7,415 nucleotides of DNA, from assembly GCA_003450915.1 (NCBI GenBank), contig DMEM01000171.1, positions 1 through 7,415 of the forward strand. The letters run 5' to 3'. Below are positions 1 through 5,956 of the stretch, piece after piece; the first letter of the stretch is position 1; each line of letters begins with the position of its first letter. The position numbers and the translations under genes were made by a program. The notes below the pieces were generated by a model. That model made no database searches, had not been told where the DNA came from, and saw only the letters and a list, made by a program, of their open reading frames with translations. The stretch is from Alphaproteobacteria bacterium. GTDB lineage: Bacteria > Pseudomonadota > Alphaproteobacteria > UBA1280 > UBA12223.

Positions 1-7
1 TTTTTAT

Positions 8-595
8 TTAATTAAATTTAATATTTTTTAAAATTAATCTGTATTTACCAGCAACTTGATACCATCTAAAATTACCAGATTTTGCATCAACTACTCCATC
101 ATATTTTTCATCTAATGCTTTTACTAAGCCTAAGTCTTCTGATTCTAAAATCATAATCCACGAGTAGCAATTTAGGCCTCCTGTCGGACAATAATAGGTA
201 ACCCAGCTATTTCCGCCCTCTCCCCATGAAACATCTGTAGTGTTAATATATATTAAATTAGAGTAAGTACTGTGCGATAACCAATATGGAGTTGATGAAT
301 CCTTAAGGAAGGGTAAATAAGGCCCTTGCCAACCGGTAATAGAATTATCTTCAACTAAATAAGAAGCATCAAAAAACTCTTTACCAGCAGGATAAACCGG
401 TGGCTGCTCTCCTGTGTCTAAATAATATGCCTCCCATGCTTTTTTAGCTTCTGCAAATTCAGAGATTAAAGCTATCACTTTTGCCTCTTGAATAGCACTG
501 TATAATGCAGCTCCTGATATTACAGATAGAGCCCCAAATATTGCTAAAGCAATTCTAGCATCAAGCCCAAACATAGCACCTTTTTTTATAAACAT
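8..595 (-). CDS. Type IV pilin / type II secretion pseudopilin-like protein
   Basis: The 195-residue protein has a short basic N-terminus (KKGAMFG), then an uninterrupted hydrophobic helix at about residues 15-35, followed by an amphipathic stretch and a globular C-terminal part. This is the build of a pilin or pseudopilin: a membrane-anchored subunit polymerised by a type IV pilus or type II secretion machine. Further support comes from G-W-Q-G-P-Y-L at 87-93, a motif common in the globular part of such proteins, and from the closing segment near 160-178 (ALDEKYDG...SGNFRW). C135 and C142 could form a disulfide. The usual Glu at mature position 5 is not obvious; cleavage after G6 or G10 is possible, so processing is uncertain. 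The start has AAGGA 8 bases upstream. A second ATG (residue 8) also has an AAGGTG close by. No assembly genes (ATPase, prepilin peptidase) lie in the window. The class is fairly secure, the specific role is not. Confidence 0.7.
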   Translation of the reverse strand: MFIKKGAMFGLDARIALAIFGALSVISGAALYSAIQEAKVIALISEFAEAKKAWEAYYLDTGEQPPVYPAGKEFFDASYLVEDNSITGWQGPYLPFLKDSSTPYWLSHSTYSNLIYINTTDVSWGEGGNSWVTYYCPTGGLNCYSWIMILESEDLGLVKALDEKYDGVVDAKSGNFRWYQVAGKYRLILKNIKFN

Positions 596-633
596 TTTTT
601 AGTTCCTTAAGAATTATTATATATTTAATCTTA

Positions 634-662
634 ATTCTATAATAAAAACGTATTTTCTTCAA
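634..662 (-). promoter_or_regulatory. Candidate sigma-70 promoter for the pilin-like gene
   Basis: On the minus strand TTGAAG (-35) is followed after exactly 17 bases by TAGAAT (-10). This gives a leader of roughly 30 bases before the pilin-like start at 595. The match is good, but the region is very AT-rich, so chance matches are common. Confidence 0.45.
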
Positions 663-681
663 TTATAAAGTCACATTCAAT

Positions 682-705
682 AAAAAAAAGAGCTTTTAAA
701 CAAGC
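682..705 (-). terminator. Weak candidate terminator after the small membrane-protein gene
   Basis: Just past the stop of the small gene, the minus strand reads GCTT, a 6-base loop, AAGC, then after two further bases a run of eight T. The stem is only four base pairs, so termination may be partial. It would separate the small gene from the pilin-like gene. Confidence 0.3.
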
Positions 706-715
706 GATTCTCCTT

Positions 716-892
716 TTACCCCCAAATAAATGAAATAGTGCCTATAACTAGCAAAGTTGCACAACTTAAACCTAATACTGCATAATAACTTTTAACATTC
801 GCACGATCTTCTTTTCTTCTTCTGATTTTTCTTCTATTAACATCAACCTTTAATTTTTTAACGCGTCGATCATCAGTTGCTCTTTGTATCAT
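716..892 (-). CDS. Small basic protein with one C-terminal membrane span, unknown function
   Basis: A 58-residue protein that I do not recognise. Residues 1-34 are highly charged, with 15 Lys/Arg including an R-R-R-K run near 24-27. Residues 38-57 form a single hydrophobic span ending the protein. The likely topology is a cytoplasmic basic tail anchored by a C-terminal helix, which could contact nucleic acid, phospholipid head groups or a partner membrane complex; this is inference from composition only. Two in-frame ATGs are six bases apart. The Shine-Dalgarno AAAGGTG lies only about 3 bases from the first (898) but 9 from the second (892), so the second is preferred. It has its own plausible promoter and lies beyond the terminator of the flagellar block, so it is probably not part of that operon. 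A real coding gene is supported by the ribosome-binding site, the promoter and the sensible protein architecture. Confidence 0.6.
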   Translation of the reverse strand: MIQRATDDRRVKKLKVDVNRRKIRRRKEDRANVKSYYAVLGLSCATLLVIGTISFIWG

Positions 893-934
893 TTTCATTC
901 ACCTTTATTTAAAGAAATACACATTTATTTAAAC

Positions 935-963
935 AATATACTCAAATATATAAAATATTTCAA
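935..963 (-). promoter_or_regulatory. Sigma-70 type promoter for the small membrane-protein gene
   Basis: The minus strand has TTGAAA, 17 bases, then TATATT: five of six matches in each box with ideal spacing. Transcription would start near 928, leaving a leader of about 35 bases with the Shine-Dalgarno AAAGGTG. It is the best sigma-70 match seen in the window. Confidence 0.55.
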
Positions 964-1020
964 ACAAAAACACTTAGCTATTTTTAATATTAAATTTTGG
1001 AAAAGAATTTTGCATATTTA

Positions 1021-1056
1021 GCGAGAAAATGTACTACCAGTACATGACGAGAAAAA
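1021..1056. repeat. Short palindrome flanked by near-identical GCGAGAAAA/ACGAGAAAA arms
   Basis: At 1029-1045 ATGTACT and AGTACAT form a perfect 7-base-pair inverted repeat around a 3-base centre (ACC). It is flanked by GCGAGAAAA (1021-1029) on the left and ACGAGAAAA (1048-1056) on the right, a direct repeat with one mismatch. It lies in non-coding DNA beyond the flagellar terminator. The design could be a dispersed palindromic repeat unit, a regulator site or a small hairpin; the sequence alone does not decide. Confidence 0.45.
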
Positions 1057-1090
1057 TAGGGGAAATTATTGAACAATAATTTCATATTAA

Positions 1091-1124
1091 AATAAAAAAA
1101 GACTCTCTAACTAAGCAGAGAGTC
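1091..1124 (-). terminator. Rho-independent terminator of the flagellar block
   Basis: GACTCTCT (1101-1108) and AGAGAGTC (1117-1124) make a perfect 8-base-pair stem with an 8-base loop. On the minus strand the stem is followed at once by seven T and then ATT. It lies about 140 bases past the fliW stop and faces the right way to end the flgI-to-fliW transcript. The plus-strand side lacks a comparable T-run, so it is directional. Confidence 0.88.
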
Positions 1125-1264
1125 CTATTTATAGTATGGTTAAAAATATAATTGTTTTTATTATTTTTAAATCCTTTTAAAAACCATTGAATCTATCAAA
1201 AAATATTATTTTATACATTTTGATAACTTCTATACTATCCTTGTATATAAGTAAAAATTATATT

Positions 1265-1738
1265 TTAGATTTCGTATTGAGTAGATAAATCTCTGTTATT
1301 TAGAATAACTTGTTTAGCTACTTTATTTGTTGCATCTAAAACGATTGGAGCTTTCACGTTTGCTGTGATTGATTTCGCACCTTCATCACTTTCGTTTGTT
1401 CTTAAGATAAACATAACGATTGCATCTTTAGAAGAAACACCTGAAGATTTAATAGCTTCTGCCATGTCTTCAGCTGAGTATTCAAAGCTTAGTGATTTAG
1501 AATCAACTACTGCAAAGTTAACTGTAGCATCGTTTACGCATTGTAGAATAAGAATAGGTGAATTTTTAACTGCAGGGTGTGACGCTAAGCCAAACACTGT
1601 GCAGTTTGAAAAACCAACGATACCATCTGAAAATGATAATAGTTTGTCTTCTTGTAGTTCAATTTCACCGTAAGGAGTTTGATAAATCAGTTTGTCTTCG
1701 TTATCAATCATTACCTTCTCTATTTGTACTTCTGCCAT
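1265..1738 (-). CDS. fliW: Flagellar assembly factor FliW (CsrA antagonist)
   Basis: FliW is a small cytoplasmic protein that binds either flagellin or CsrA. When flagellin is exported, freed FliW inhibits CsrA and lifts its block on flagellin mRNA translation (known from Bacillus and Campylobacter). The 157-residue length fits the family. Visible family marks are T-P-Y-G-E-I at 21-26 near the start, D-G-I-V-G-F at 37-42, and the closing N-V-K-A-P-I-V-L block at 127-134 followed by K-Q-V-I-L. The ATG at 1738 has GGAGAAG 6-7 bases upstream. An in-frame ATG at residue 10 is possible but has a worse-spaced site. The gene begins inside the end of csrA (35-base overlap), so the two are translationally coupled and made together. 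It is the last gene before the strong terminator. The order csrA then fliW is the reverse of the common Bacillus arrangement. Confidence 0.93.
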   Translation of the reverse strand: MAEVQIEKVMIDNEDKLIYQTPYGEIELQEDKLLSFSDGIVGFSNCTVFGLASHPAVKNSPILILQCVNDATVNFAVVDSKSLSFEYSAEDMAEAIKSSGVSSKDAIVMFILRTNESDEGAKSITANVKAPIVLDATNKVAKQVILNNRDLSTQYEI

Positions 1739-1967
1739 CGGTCTTCTCCATTTTTACTTTTAGGTCGCCAATATCTGAGGGATCAAAGTTTACTGAAGAT
1801 TCATTTGCCTGTTTAATTTTCAAGTAAAGTTCTTTTCTGTAAACCTTGTTCTTTTTAGAAGTTTGAACTCCTAATTTAACTTGGCTTCCTTTAATTTCAG
1901 AAACTATTATTTCAATATCATCATTAATAACAATAGCTTCACCTTTTTTTCTAGATACGACTAGCAT
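1704..1967 (-). CDS. csrA: Carbon storage regulator CsrA, long and somewhat divergent
   Basis: CsrA is a dimeric RNA-binding protein that represses or stabilises mRNAs by binding GGA motifs, often over the Shine-Dalgarno; with FliW it controls flagellin translation. The N-terminal M-L-V-V-S-R-K-K-G-E, D-D-I-E-I-I-V and V-K-L-G-V segments are diagnostic, and the RNA-contact arginines R6 and R44 (in V-Y-R-K-E) are present. Oddities: the usual A-P pair near residue 36 is T-S, the usual L4 is V, and the protein is 87 residues where about 60-75 is usual. Roughly 32 residues follow the core, and the last part is encoded in the overlap with fliW. In Bacillus a C-terminal extension of CsrA carries the FliW contact, so this tail may do the same (inference). 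AAGGA lies 8 bases before the ATG. The gene is 103 bases downstream of flgL with no terminator between. Confidence 0.93.
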   Translation of the reverse strand: MLVVSRKKGEAIVINDDIEIIVSEIKGSQVKLGVQTSKKNKVYRKELYLKIKQANESSVNFDPSDIGDLKVKMEKTDGRSTNREGND

Positions 1968-2016
1968 TATGTATGTCCTTTACTTAACTTTTACCGATTT
2001 TATTTTCGTACTATGT

Positions 2017-2045
2017 ACTATAATATAATCAATTTAAGCCCAAAA
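2017..2045 (-). promoter_or_regulatory. Weak candidate promoter for csrA-fliW
   Basis: In the 103-base gap between flgL and csrA the minus strand shows TATAGT, a fair -10 box, 17 bases after TTTTGG, a poor -35 box. A constitutive low-level promoter for csrA-fliW is plausible here, but AT-richness makes this unsafe. No sigma-54 signature is seen in the gap. Confidence 0.28.
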
Positions 2046-2070
2046 GTCCAGTAAATGCTATAAGAAAACT

Positions 2071-2970
2071 TTATATATAGTCTAATAAAGAAATCTTATT
2101 TATTCGTCCTATCAACGACAAGTTAGCTTCCAGAACTGCTTCATTTGATTTTAAGTTACTGATTGCTTCTGTCGAATCTACACCTTGCAACTCTTGAAGT
2201 TGCTCGGTAAGAAAGTCTTCGGTGTTTTGGATTTGTTCTTGCAAAATGTCAACTTGTTTCATTTCGCCTCCAACATTACCCAACATACTACCAAAGTTTG
2301 TTTGAGCGTTTGTGATAAGGTCTGTAGCTCCTTTTAAGCTATCTTCATCATCATTTTTTAGACCGTACCACAGTGCTTCAATCCCTGCTTTCAAATCTGC
2401 AAAACCTTGGTTATCACCGGTAATGCCGTACTCTAACACTGTTCCTTCTGATACTATCGTAGAAAGTTTTTCTTGATCTCCTTGATAGTAAGATGTTGAA
2501 ACTGGTGTTCCTGTATAGGCTGTTGGAGATGTTCCGTTAGTTACTGGAACATTCGTAGCCTGACCTGAAAAAATGTATTTACCTTGGAATTGCTGATTCA
2601 TCAGCGAGTCAAGGTTTTTAGCCAAACCTTCTGCTGTAGCTGCTAACGATGCTCTATCTTCTGGAGTGTTTTCGTTAAGCGCTAAGGTTGCTAAAGAAGT
2701 TGCTTCTGTTAATATTTTCTGCATACTTTGTAATGAAGTTTCTACAGCCTTTAAGTGCGACTCCATATTTGTTAAATTCTTATCGTATGACTTTAGCTGG
2801 CTTTGAGTATCTTTTGTTGAAAGAATCTGAGAAAGACTCCCTGAAACATCAGAGTATTTATCTGATTTTAAACCAGTTGATACTTGATAATCACTTTTAA
2901 AAACTGCTTCTGCTGAGTTTTGTATTCTTGAAATACTCTGCATAGCATTTTGCATATTTGTTACTCTCAT
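2071..2970 (-). CDS. flgL: Flagellar hook-filament junction protein FlgL (HAP3)
   Basis: FlgL forms the second junction layer between FlgK and the flagellin filament outside the cell and is exported by the flagellar type III apparatus. The 299-residue length is normal. The N-terminus (M-R-V-T-N-M, then a long helical stretch with S-T-G-L-K-S-D at 31-37) and the G-K-Y-I-F-S-G motif at 130-136 are typical of the flagellin/FlgL family. The C-terminal helix (about 273-299, ending I-S-L-L-D-Y-I) is the partner D0 helix. As expected for an exported axial protein there is no signal peptide and no cysteine. AAAGGG precedes the ATG at about 8 bases. Only 15 bases separate it from flgK, so the two are co-transcribed and made together. 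Csr/FliW genes follow directly. Confidence 0.95.
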   Translation of the reverse strand: MRVTNMQNAMQSISRIQNSAEAVFKSDYQVSTGLKSDKYSDVSGSLSQILSTKDTQSQLKSYDKNLTNMESHLKAVETSLQSMQKILTEATSLATLALNENTPEDRASLAATAEGLAKNLDSLMNQQFQGKYIFSGQATNVPVTNGTSPTAYTGTPVSTSYYQGDQEKLSTIVSEGTVLEYGITGDNQGFADLKAGIEALWYGLKNDDEDSLKGATDLITNAQTNFGSMLGNVGGEMKQVDILQEQIQNTEDFLTEQLQELQGVDSTEAISNLKSNEAVLEANLSLIGRINKISLLDYI

Positions 2971-2985
2971 TTTTCTACCCTTTCA

Positions 2986-5070
2986 TTAAACCATGTTAAT
3001 CAGTGTTTCTAACATCTGATCAATTGTCTTAATCATTCTTGAAGAAGCCTCAAAGCCTCTTTGATAAACAATCAAGTTAGAAAACTCTTCATCAGTATTA
3101 ACACCAGAAACTGACTGAACTCTTGCATTAAAATCATTATATAATGACTGGTTAAAGTCTTGCTGCTGAGTATTTGCTGCAACGTTTGCTGCAAATGATG
3201 ATGTGATTGAAATAAAGTATTCACTTAAAGTACTGTCTTGAGCATTTAAACTACCTGCAGGATTAAATGAAAACTTAGTATTTTGTAAGTTTACTAATGC
3301 AACAGCATTTTCATTATTTGTATTAGTAAAGCCACCATTAGACCCCATGCGACCAGTCGCAATATTGTTCAGGTTTGACGTAATTGAGCTTGACACTGTA
3401 ATGTCTGAAGCACTAGTTCCTTCAAAATACCTATTAAAACCTAAATGATTAAATGTATCACCTGTCGGGTCATTACCTAAAACCACTCCGTTATCTGGAA
3501 TAGTTGATTTTAAAACTAAAGCTCCATTTTCAACAGTTGCAGTTACCTGCCCAGCTAAAGCTGCATTATTATTAATTTTTGTAGCTAAATCATCTAAAGT
3601 ATCACCAGCTTCAACTCTAACCGGACCGCTATCTAGTTTAGTATCAATTGTACCAATGTTACCCACTACAGGTTCTGCTGTTGCAGGATCAACATTTAAT
3701 ACCATACCATTACCAAAATCTAACTGAGCAGGAGTTCCCCCTACAGGAAAACCACCCGGAGTTAATGTTGCTGTATGAAGCCCACCAGAAGGATCTGTTA
3801 CACGATACATATTAGCACCTAGATACTCAAGGTTTGATGTTCCTTCTATTTGTGCATTAGCACCATTTGCTGCAAGGTATGCATCAGGGTCAAATGTTCC
3901 TGTTGTTGTACCTACAACTGTTGAATTATTTACACTACCTACATAAGGCAGGTTAGCTGTTGTTGCTACAGGATTTCCGCTTTTATCTACAATTGATATA
4001 TCAAAGTCTGTACCTGCTTTTAATCCTAGTTCGCCTACTAAATCTGTAATTCCTGCATTTACATGAGCAATACTTGCCAACTCTGCAGGAGGAGGAACTG
4101 CTGAACCTTGTGCATGAACGTTATTGAACTCTTCCATAAACGATGTTGCAAAGTTATCTAGCTGAGCTAATAAATCAGGTATTTCTTTATCTCTTAGGTC
4201 AATTAATGCACCTATATTACCAGTTTGTAGATCTTCATCTGTTAAAATTTGTGTTGTAGTACTTAGCTTGTCATCATCTAATACTCTATTAAATCCAATT
4301 CCACCAAATGGACTACCTGATATTCTAGACATTTTTACATAAGAACTATCAACTAGAACTTTACCACTGTCTAATGAAAGGTGAATAACTCCATCTTCTT
4401 TTTCTACAGCTTTAACCGAATAGTGCTCTGAAACCTTATCAATTTCTTTTTGTCTTAAATCTCTTAAATCTGATGAGTTACCATTTGCACGTTCAACTTT
4501 TGCAATTTGACTATTTAACTCTGAAATATTTTTCAATGATGCATTAACAACAGCTATATCATTTGTAATTTGATCATCAATTGAAATTTGGTTTTCAGCT
4601 AAGTCATTTGATAGTCTATTTAATCTATCAGTTGTTTGTAAAGATGAGTTTTTAAATGTAACCCTGTTACTTGATAAAGTTGGATCTTGTACTAAGTTAT
4701 TTAATTGACTGAACATGTCTGAAATTTGGCCATCTAAACTACTTCCCGTAGTTGTTGAATCAGCTTTTGTTAGTTTACCAAATTGCTTCTCAATTGCATC
4801 AAAATAGTTTGAAATAGTTTTATTATAAGTAAGATTAGCCTTTTGCTGATCCATTCCTGATTGCAAATTCTGATCAGCATAACGAATTATAGTACCACTT
4901 GTTACACCCTGGCCTTGCCCTGCAATAACATTGTTTTCAGCAGTAATAACCTGACGAGTATAACCAACAGTATTAGCGTTAGCAATGTTATTAGACACAG
5001 TACTAATAGCATTTTGGTTAAACCTTAATGCACTGTTAGCAGTGTTTATCGCTCCTGTTAATGATCCCAT
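2986..5070 (-). CDS. flgK: Flagellar hook-associated protein FlgK (HAP1), enlarged
   Basis: FlgK caps the hook and forms the first junction layer to the filament. Residues 25-40 (V-S-N-N-I-A-N-A-N-T-V-G-Y-T-R-Q) are the hallmark of the flagellar rod/hook N-terminal domain. The C-terminal D0 helix is clear at 658-694 (N-L-I-V-Y-Q-R-G-F-E-A-S-S-R-M). At 694 residues it is about 150 longer than the 547-residue enterobacterial protein. The extra length falls in the central exposed part, roughly residues 340-560. This part contains a D-T-L-D-D-L-A-T-K-I-N-N-N segment near 488 and a G-F-N motif near 545, in the style of flagellin hook-IN repeats. AAGGA is 8 bases upstream of the ATG. A sigma-54 promoter lies just before the gene, and flgL follows after 15 bases. 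No signal peptide is present, as expected for export through the flagellum. Confidence 0.95.
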   Translation of the reverse strand: MGSLTGAINTANSALRFNQNAISTVSNNIANANTVGYTRQVITAENNVIAGQGQGVTSGTIIRYADQNLQSGMDQQKANLTYNKTISNYFDAIEKQFGKLTKADSTTTGSSLDGQISDMFSQLNNLVQDPTLSSNRVTFKNSSLQTTDRLNRLSNDLAENQISIDDQITNDIAVVNASLKNISELNSQIAKVERANGNSSDLRDLRQKEIDKVSEHYSVKAVEKEDGVIHLSLDSGKVLVDSSYVKMSRISGSPFGGIGFNRVLDDDKLSTTTQILTDEDLQTGNIGALIDLRDKEIPDLLAQLDNFATSFMEEFNNVHAQGSAVPPPAELASIAHVNAGITDLVGELGLKAGTDFDISIVDKSGNPVATTANLPYVGSVNNSTVVGTTTGTFDPDAYLAANGANAQIEGTSNLEYLGANMYRVTDPSGGLHTATLTPGGFPVGGTPAQLDFGNGMVLNVDPATAEPVVGNIGTIDTKLDSGPVRVEAGDTLDDLATKINNNAALAGQVTATVENGALVLKSTIPDNGVVLGNDPTGDTFNHLGFNRYFEGTSASDITVSSSITSNLNNIATGRMGSNGGFTNTNNENAVALVNLQNTKFSFNPAGSLNAQDSTLSEYFISITSSFAANVAANTQQQDFNQSLYNDFNARVQSVSGVNTDEEFSNLIVYQRGFEASSRMIKTIDQMLETLINMV

Positions 5071-5112
5071 ATTACTAATCCTTTTATTTTATAAATAACT
5101 TCATGTATATAT

Positions 5113-5128
5113 TGCAATTAATGTGCCA
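5113..5128 (-). promoter_or_regulatory. Sigma-54 (RpoN) promoter for flgK-flgL(-csrA-fliW)
   Basis: The minus strand reads TGGCAC-ATTAA-TTGCA, a complete -24/-12 sigma-54 element with the required GG and GC spacing. It lies in the 124-base gap between the flgN-like gene and flgK. Transcription would start near 5102 and leave a leader of about 32 bases containing the flgK ribosome-binding site. Sigma-54 control of mid/late flagellar genes is well known in several Gram-negative groups and needs an enhancer-binding activator, which is not encoded in this window. Confidence 0.88.
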
Positions 5129-5194
5129 AAAAAACCTTACTTCTTTAAGTATTAATTTCATTTTTTTTAAATTTACTTATAATTCACACCCTTA

Positions 5195-5632
5195 TTAAAC
5201 ACTATAATTAACAAGCGATGGACCTCTATCCACATTTTCTTGTACATGACCATAAGCATTGTAAGTTTTTACCGCCGGTCTTTGTGTTTTTTTCTGTATT
5301 GTCTCCAAAATCATACTAGTTGCAGTATATGCCGAGCGTAACAACATGGCATTTTTTTCCACTAGTGACTTATAACCTTCTATTAATTTCTTAAAAACAT
5401 TTAAGTCTCTAATCATTTCTTGGTTTGTTCTAATTACTTCAAAGTTAGTTTTAATAACTCCAATAAATTTTTCTAACTGCAAAGTTAAATGCTTTTTAGT
5501 TTTTACATTTGTTTCTACAATTTTAATATTTCGCTTTTCTGTTAAATAAACATTTTCTTCTTCTAATAAAGTAGAAAGTTGCTTACATGTTTCATTACAC
5601 TCTAATAGTGCTTGTTTTAAATTATCTACCAT
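5195..5632 (-). CDS. flgN: FlgN-like export chaperone for FlgK/FlgL
   Basis: FlgN proteins are small cytoplasmic helical chaperones that bind the C-termini of FlgK and FlgL, prevent premature assembly and deliver them to the export gate. This 145-residue protein is nearly all predicted helix/coiled coil from about 3 to 115, with charged heptad-like runs (L-L-E-E-E-N-V-Y-L, L-E-K-F-I-G-V-I). A short unstructured tail contains T-Y-N-A-Y-G, similar in style to the tail of FlgN proteins. Sequence conservation in this family is low, so the name rests mainly on size, helical build and position directly before flgK-flgL. The start overlaps the end of flgJ by 11 bases and has AAGG 9 bases upstream, indicating translational coupling. 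No separate flgM anti-sigma gene is visible nearby. Another flagellar coiled-coil protein cannot be excluded. Confidence 0.65.
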   Translation of the reverse strand: MVDNLKQALLECNETCKQLSTLLEEENVYLTEKRNIKIVETNVKTKKHLTLQLEKFIGVIKTNFEVIRTNQEMIRDLNVFKKLIEGYKSLVEKNAMLLRSAYTATSMILETIQKKTQRPAVKTYNAYGHVQENVDRGPSLVNYSV

Positions 5633-5936
5633 AACTATCTACCTTCTCGTATTTTTTCATTTGATTTACAAAATCTTCTTTAAGCCCAATACCCCCAGCC
5701 TCTACAATTTCATCAGCTAAATACTGATTTAAAATAGGTCTAAAAGTTTGCTCTACAGTGCCCCCTGAAAAGTCACTATCAAGATCAACTTCAGGCTGAG
5801 TTTGTTGTAACATTTGAAAAACAAAGAAACTCTCTAGCTCTTTAGCTTTGTTTTCAATAACTTCATCTTTTGATAGAACTTGCTTTTCTACCCTATTAGA
5901 TGTTGCTAAATTTGAATTTATTGAGTTTATTTGCAT
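5622..5936 (-). CDS. flgJ: Rod-binding protein FlgJ, short form without muramidase domain
   Basis: FlgJ acts in the periplasm as a scaffold or cap for rod assembly. This 104-residue version consists of the rod-binding domain: K-E-L-E-S-F-F-V-F-Q-M-L near 32-43, F-S-G-G near 56-59, and the helix ending A-G-G-I-G-L near 80-85, all typical of that domain. The C-terminal glucosaminidase found in enterobacterial FlgJ is absent, as in many alpha- and epsilonproteobacteria, so a separate enzyme must open the peptidoglycan. It starts 20 bases after flgI, with a TTAGG ribosome-binding site rather close to the ATG, and its end overlaps the flgN-like start. There is no signal peptide, consistent with export by the flagellar apparatus. 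Confidence 0.9.
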   Translation of the reverse strand: MQINSINSNLATSNRVEKQVLSKDEVIENKAKELESFFVFQMLQQTQPEVDLDSDFSGGTVEQTFRPILNQYLADEIVEAGGIGLKEDFVNQMKKYEKVDSYGR

Positions 5937-5956
5937 AGTGCCTAATATTCCTATTA

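Larger units (their letters stand above)
893..1264. other. Non-coding gap between fliW and the small membrane-protein gene
   Basis: This AT-rich stretch of about 370 bases has no convincing gene on either strand. From right to left it holds the 3' untranslated part behind fliW (1125-1264), a strong terminator (1091-1124), a 7-base-pair palindrome with flanking near-repeats (1021-1056), a promoter for the small gene (935-963) and that gene's ribosome-binding site (about 900-906). An AT-only inverted repeat (1194-1201 with 1218-1225) is also present but may be chance. Confidence 0.7.

Noticed and set aside
998..1014. Sigma-54-like TGG...TTGCA on the plus strand
   Set aside because: The -24 box lacks CAC and the GG-to-GC spacing is one base too long. 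No plus-strand gene follows.
1194..1225. Inverted repeat TATCAAAA / TTTTGATA downstream of fliW
   Set aside because: Perfect over 8 bases but almost only A/T, with a 16-base loop and no T-run; likely chance in this composition. The stronger terminator is at 1091-1124.
1265..1711. Alternative FliW start at its second Met (residue 10)
   Set aside because: The upstream ATG at 1738 has a better placed GGAGAAG. The internal one has its GAAGGT only about 2 bases away.
1365..1827. Plus-strand open frames opposite fliW and csrA
   Set aside because: They lie antisense to two confidently identified genes, have no ribosome-binding site and encode low-complexity protein without family features.
2688..2900. 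Plus-strand open frame opposite flgL
   Set aside because: Antisense shadow of a clear flgL coding region with no start signals of its own.
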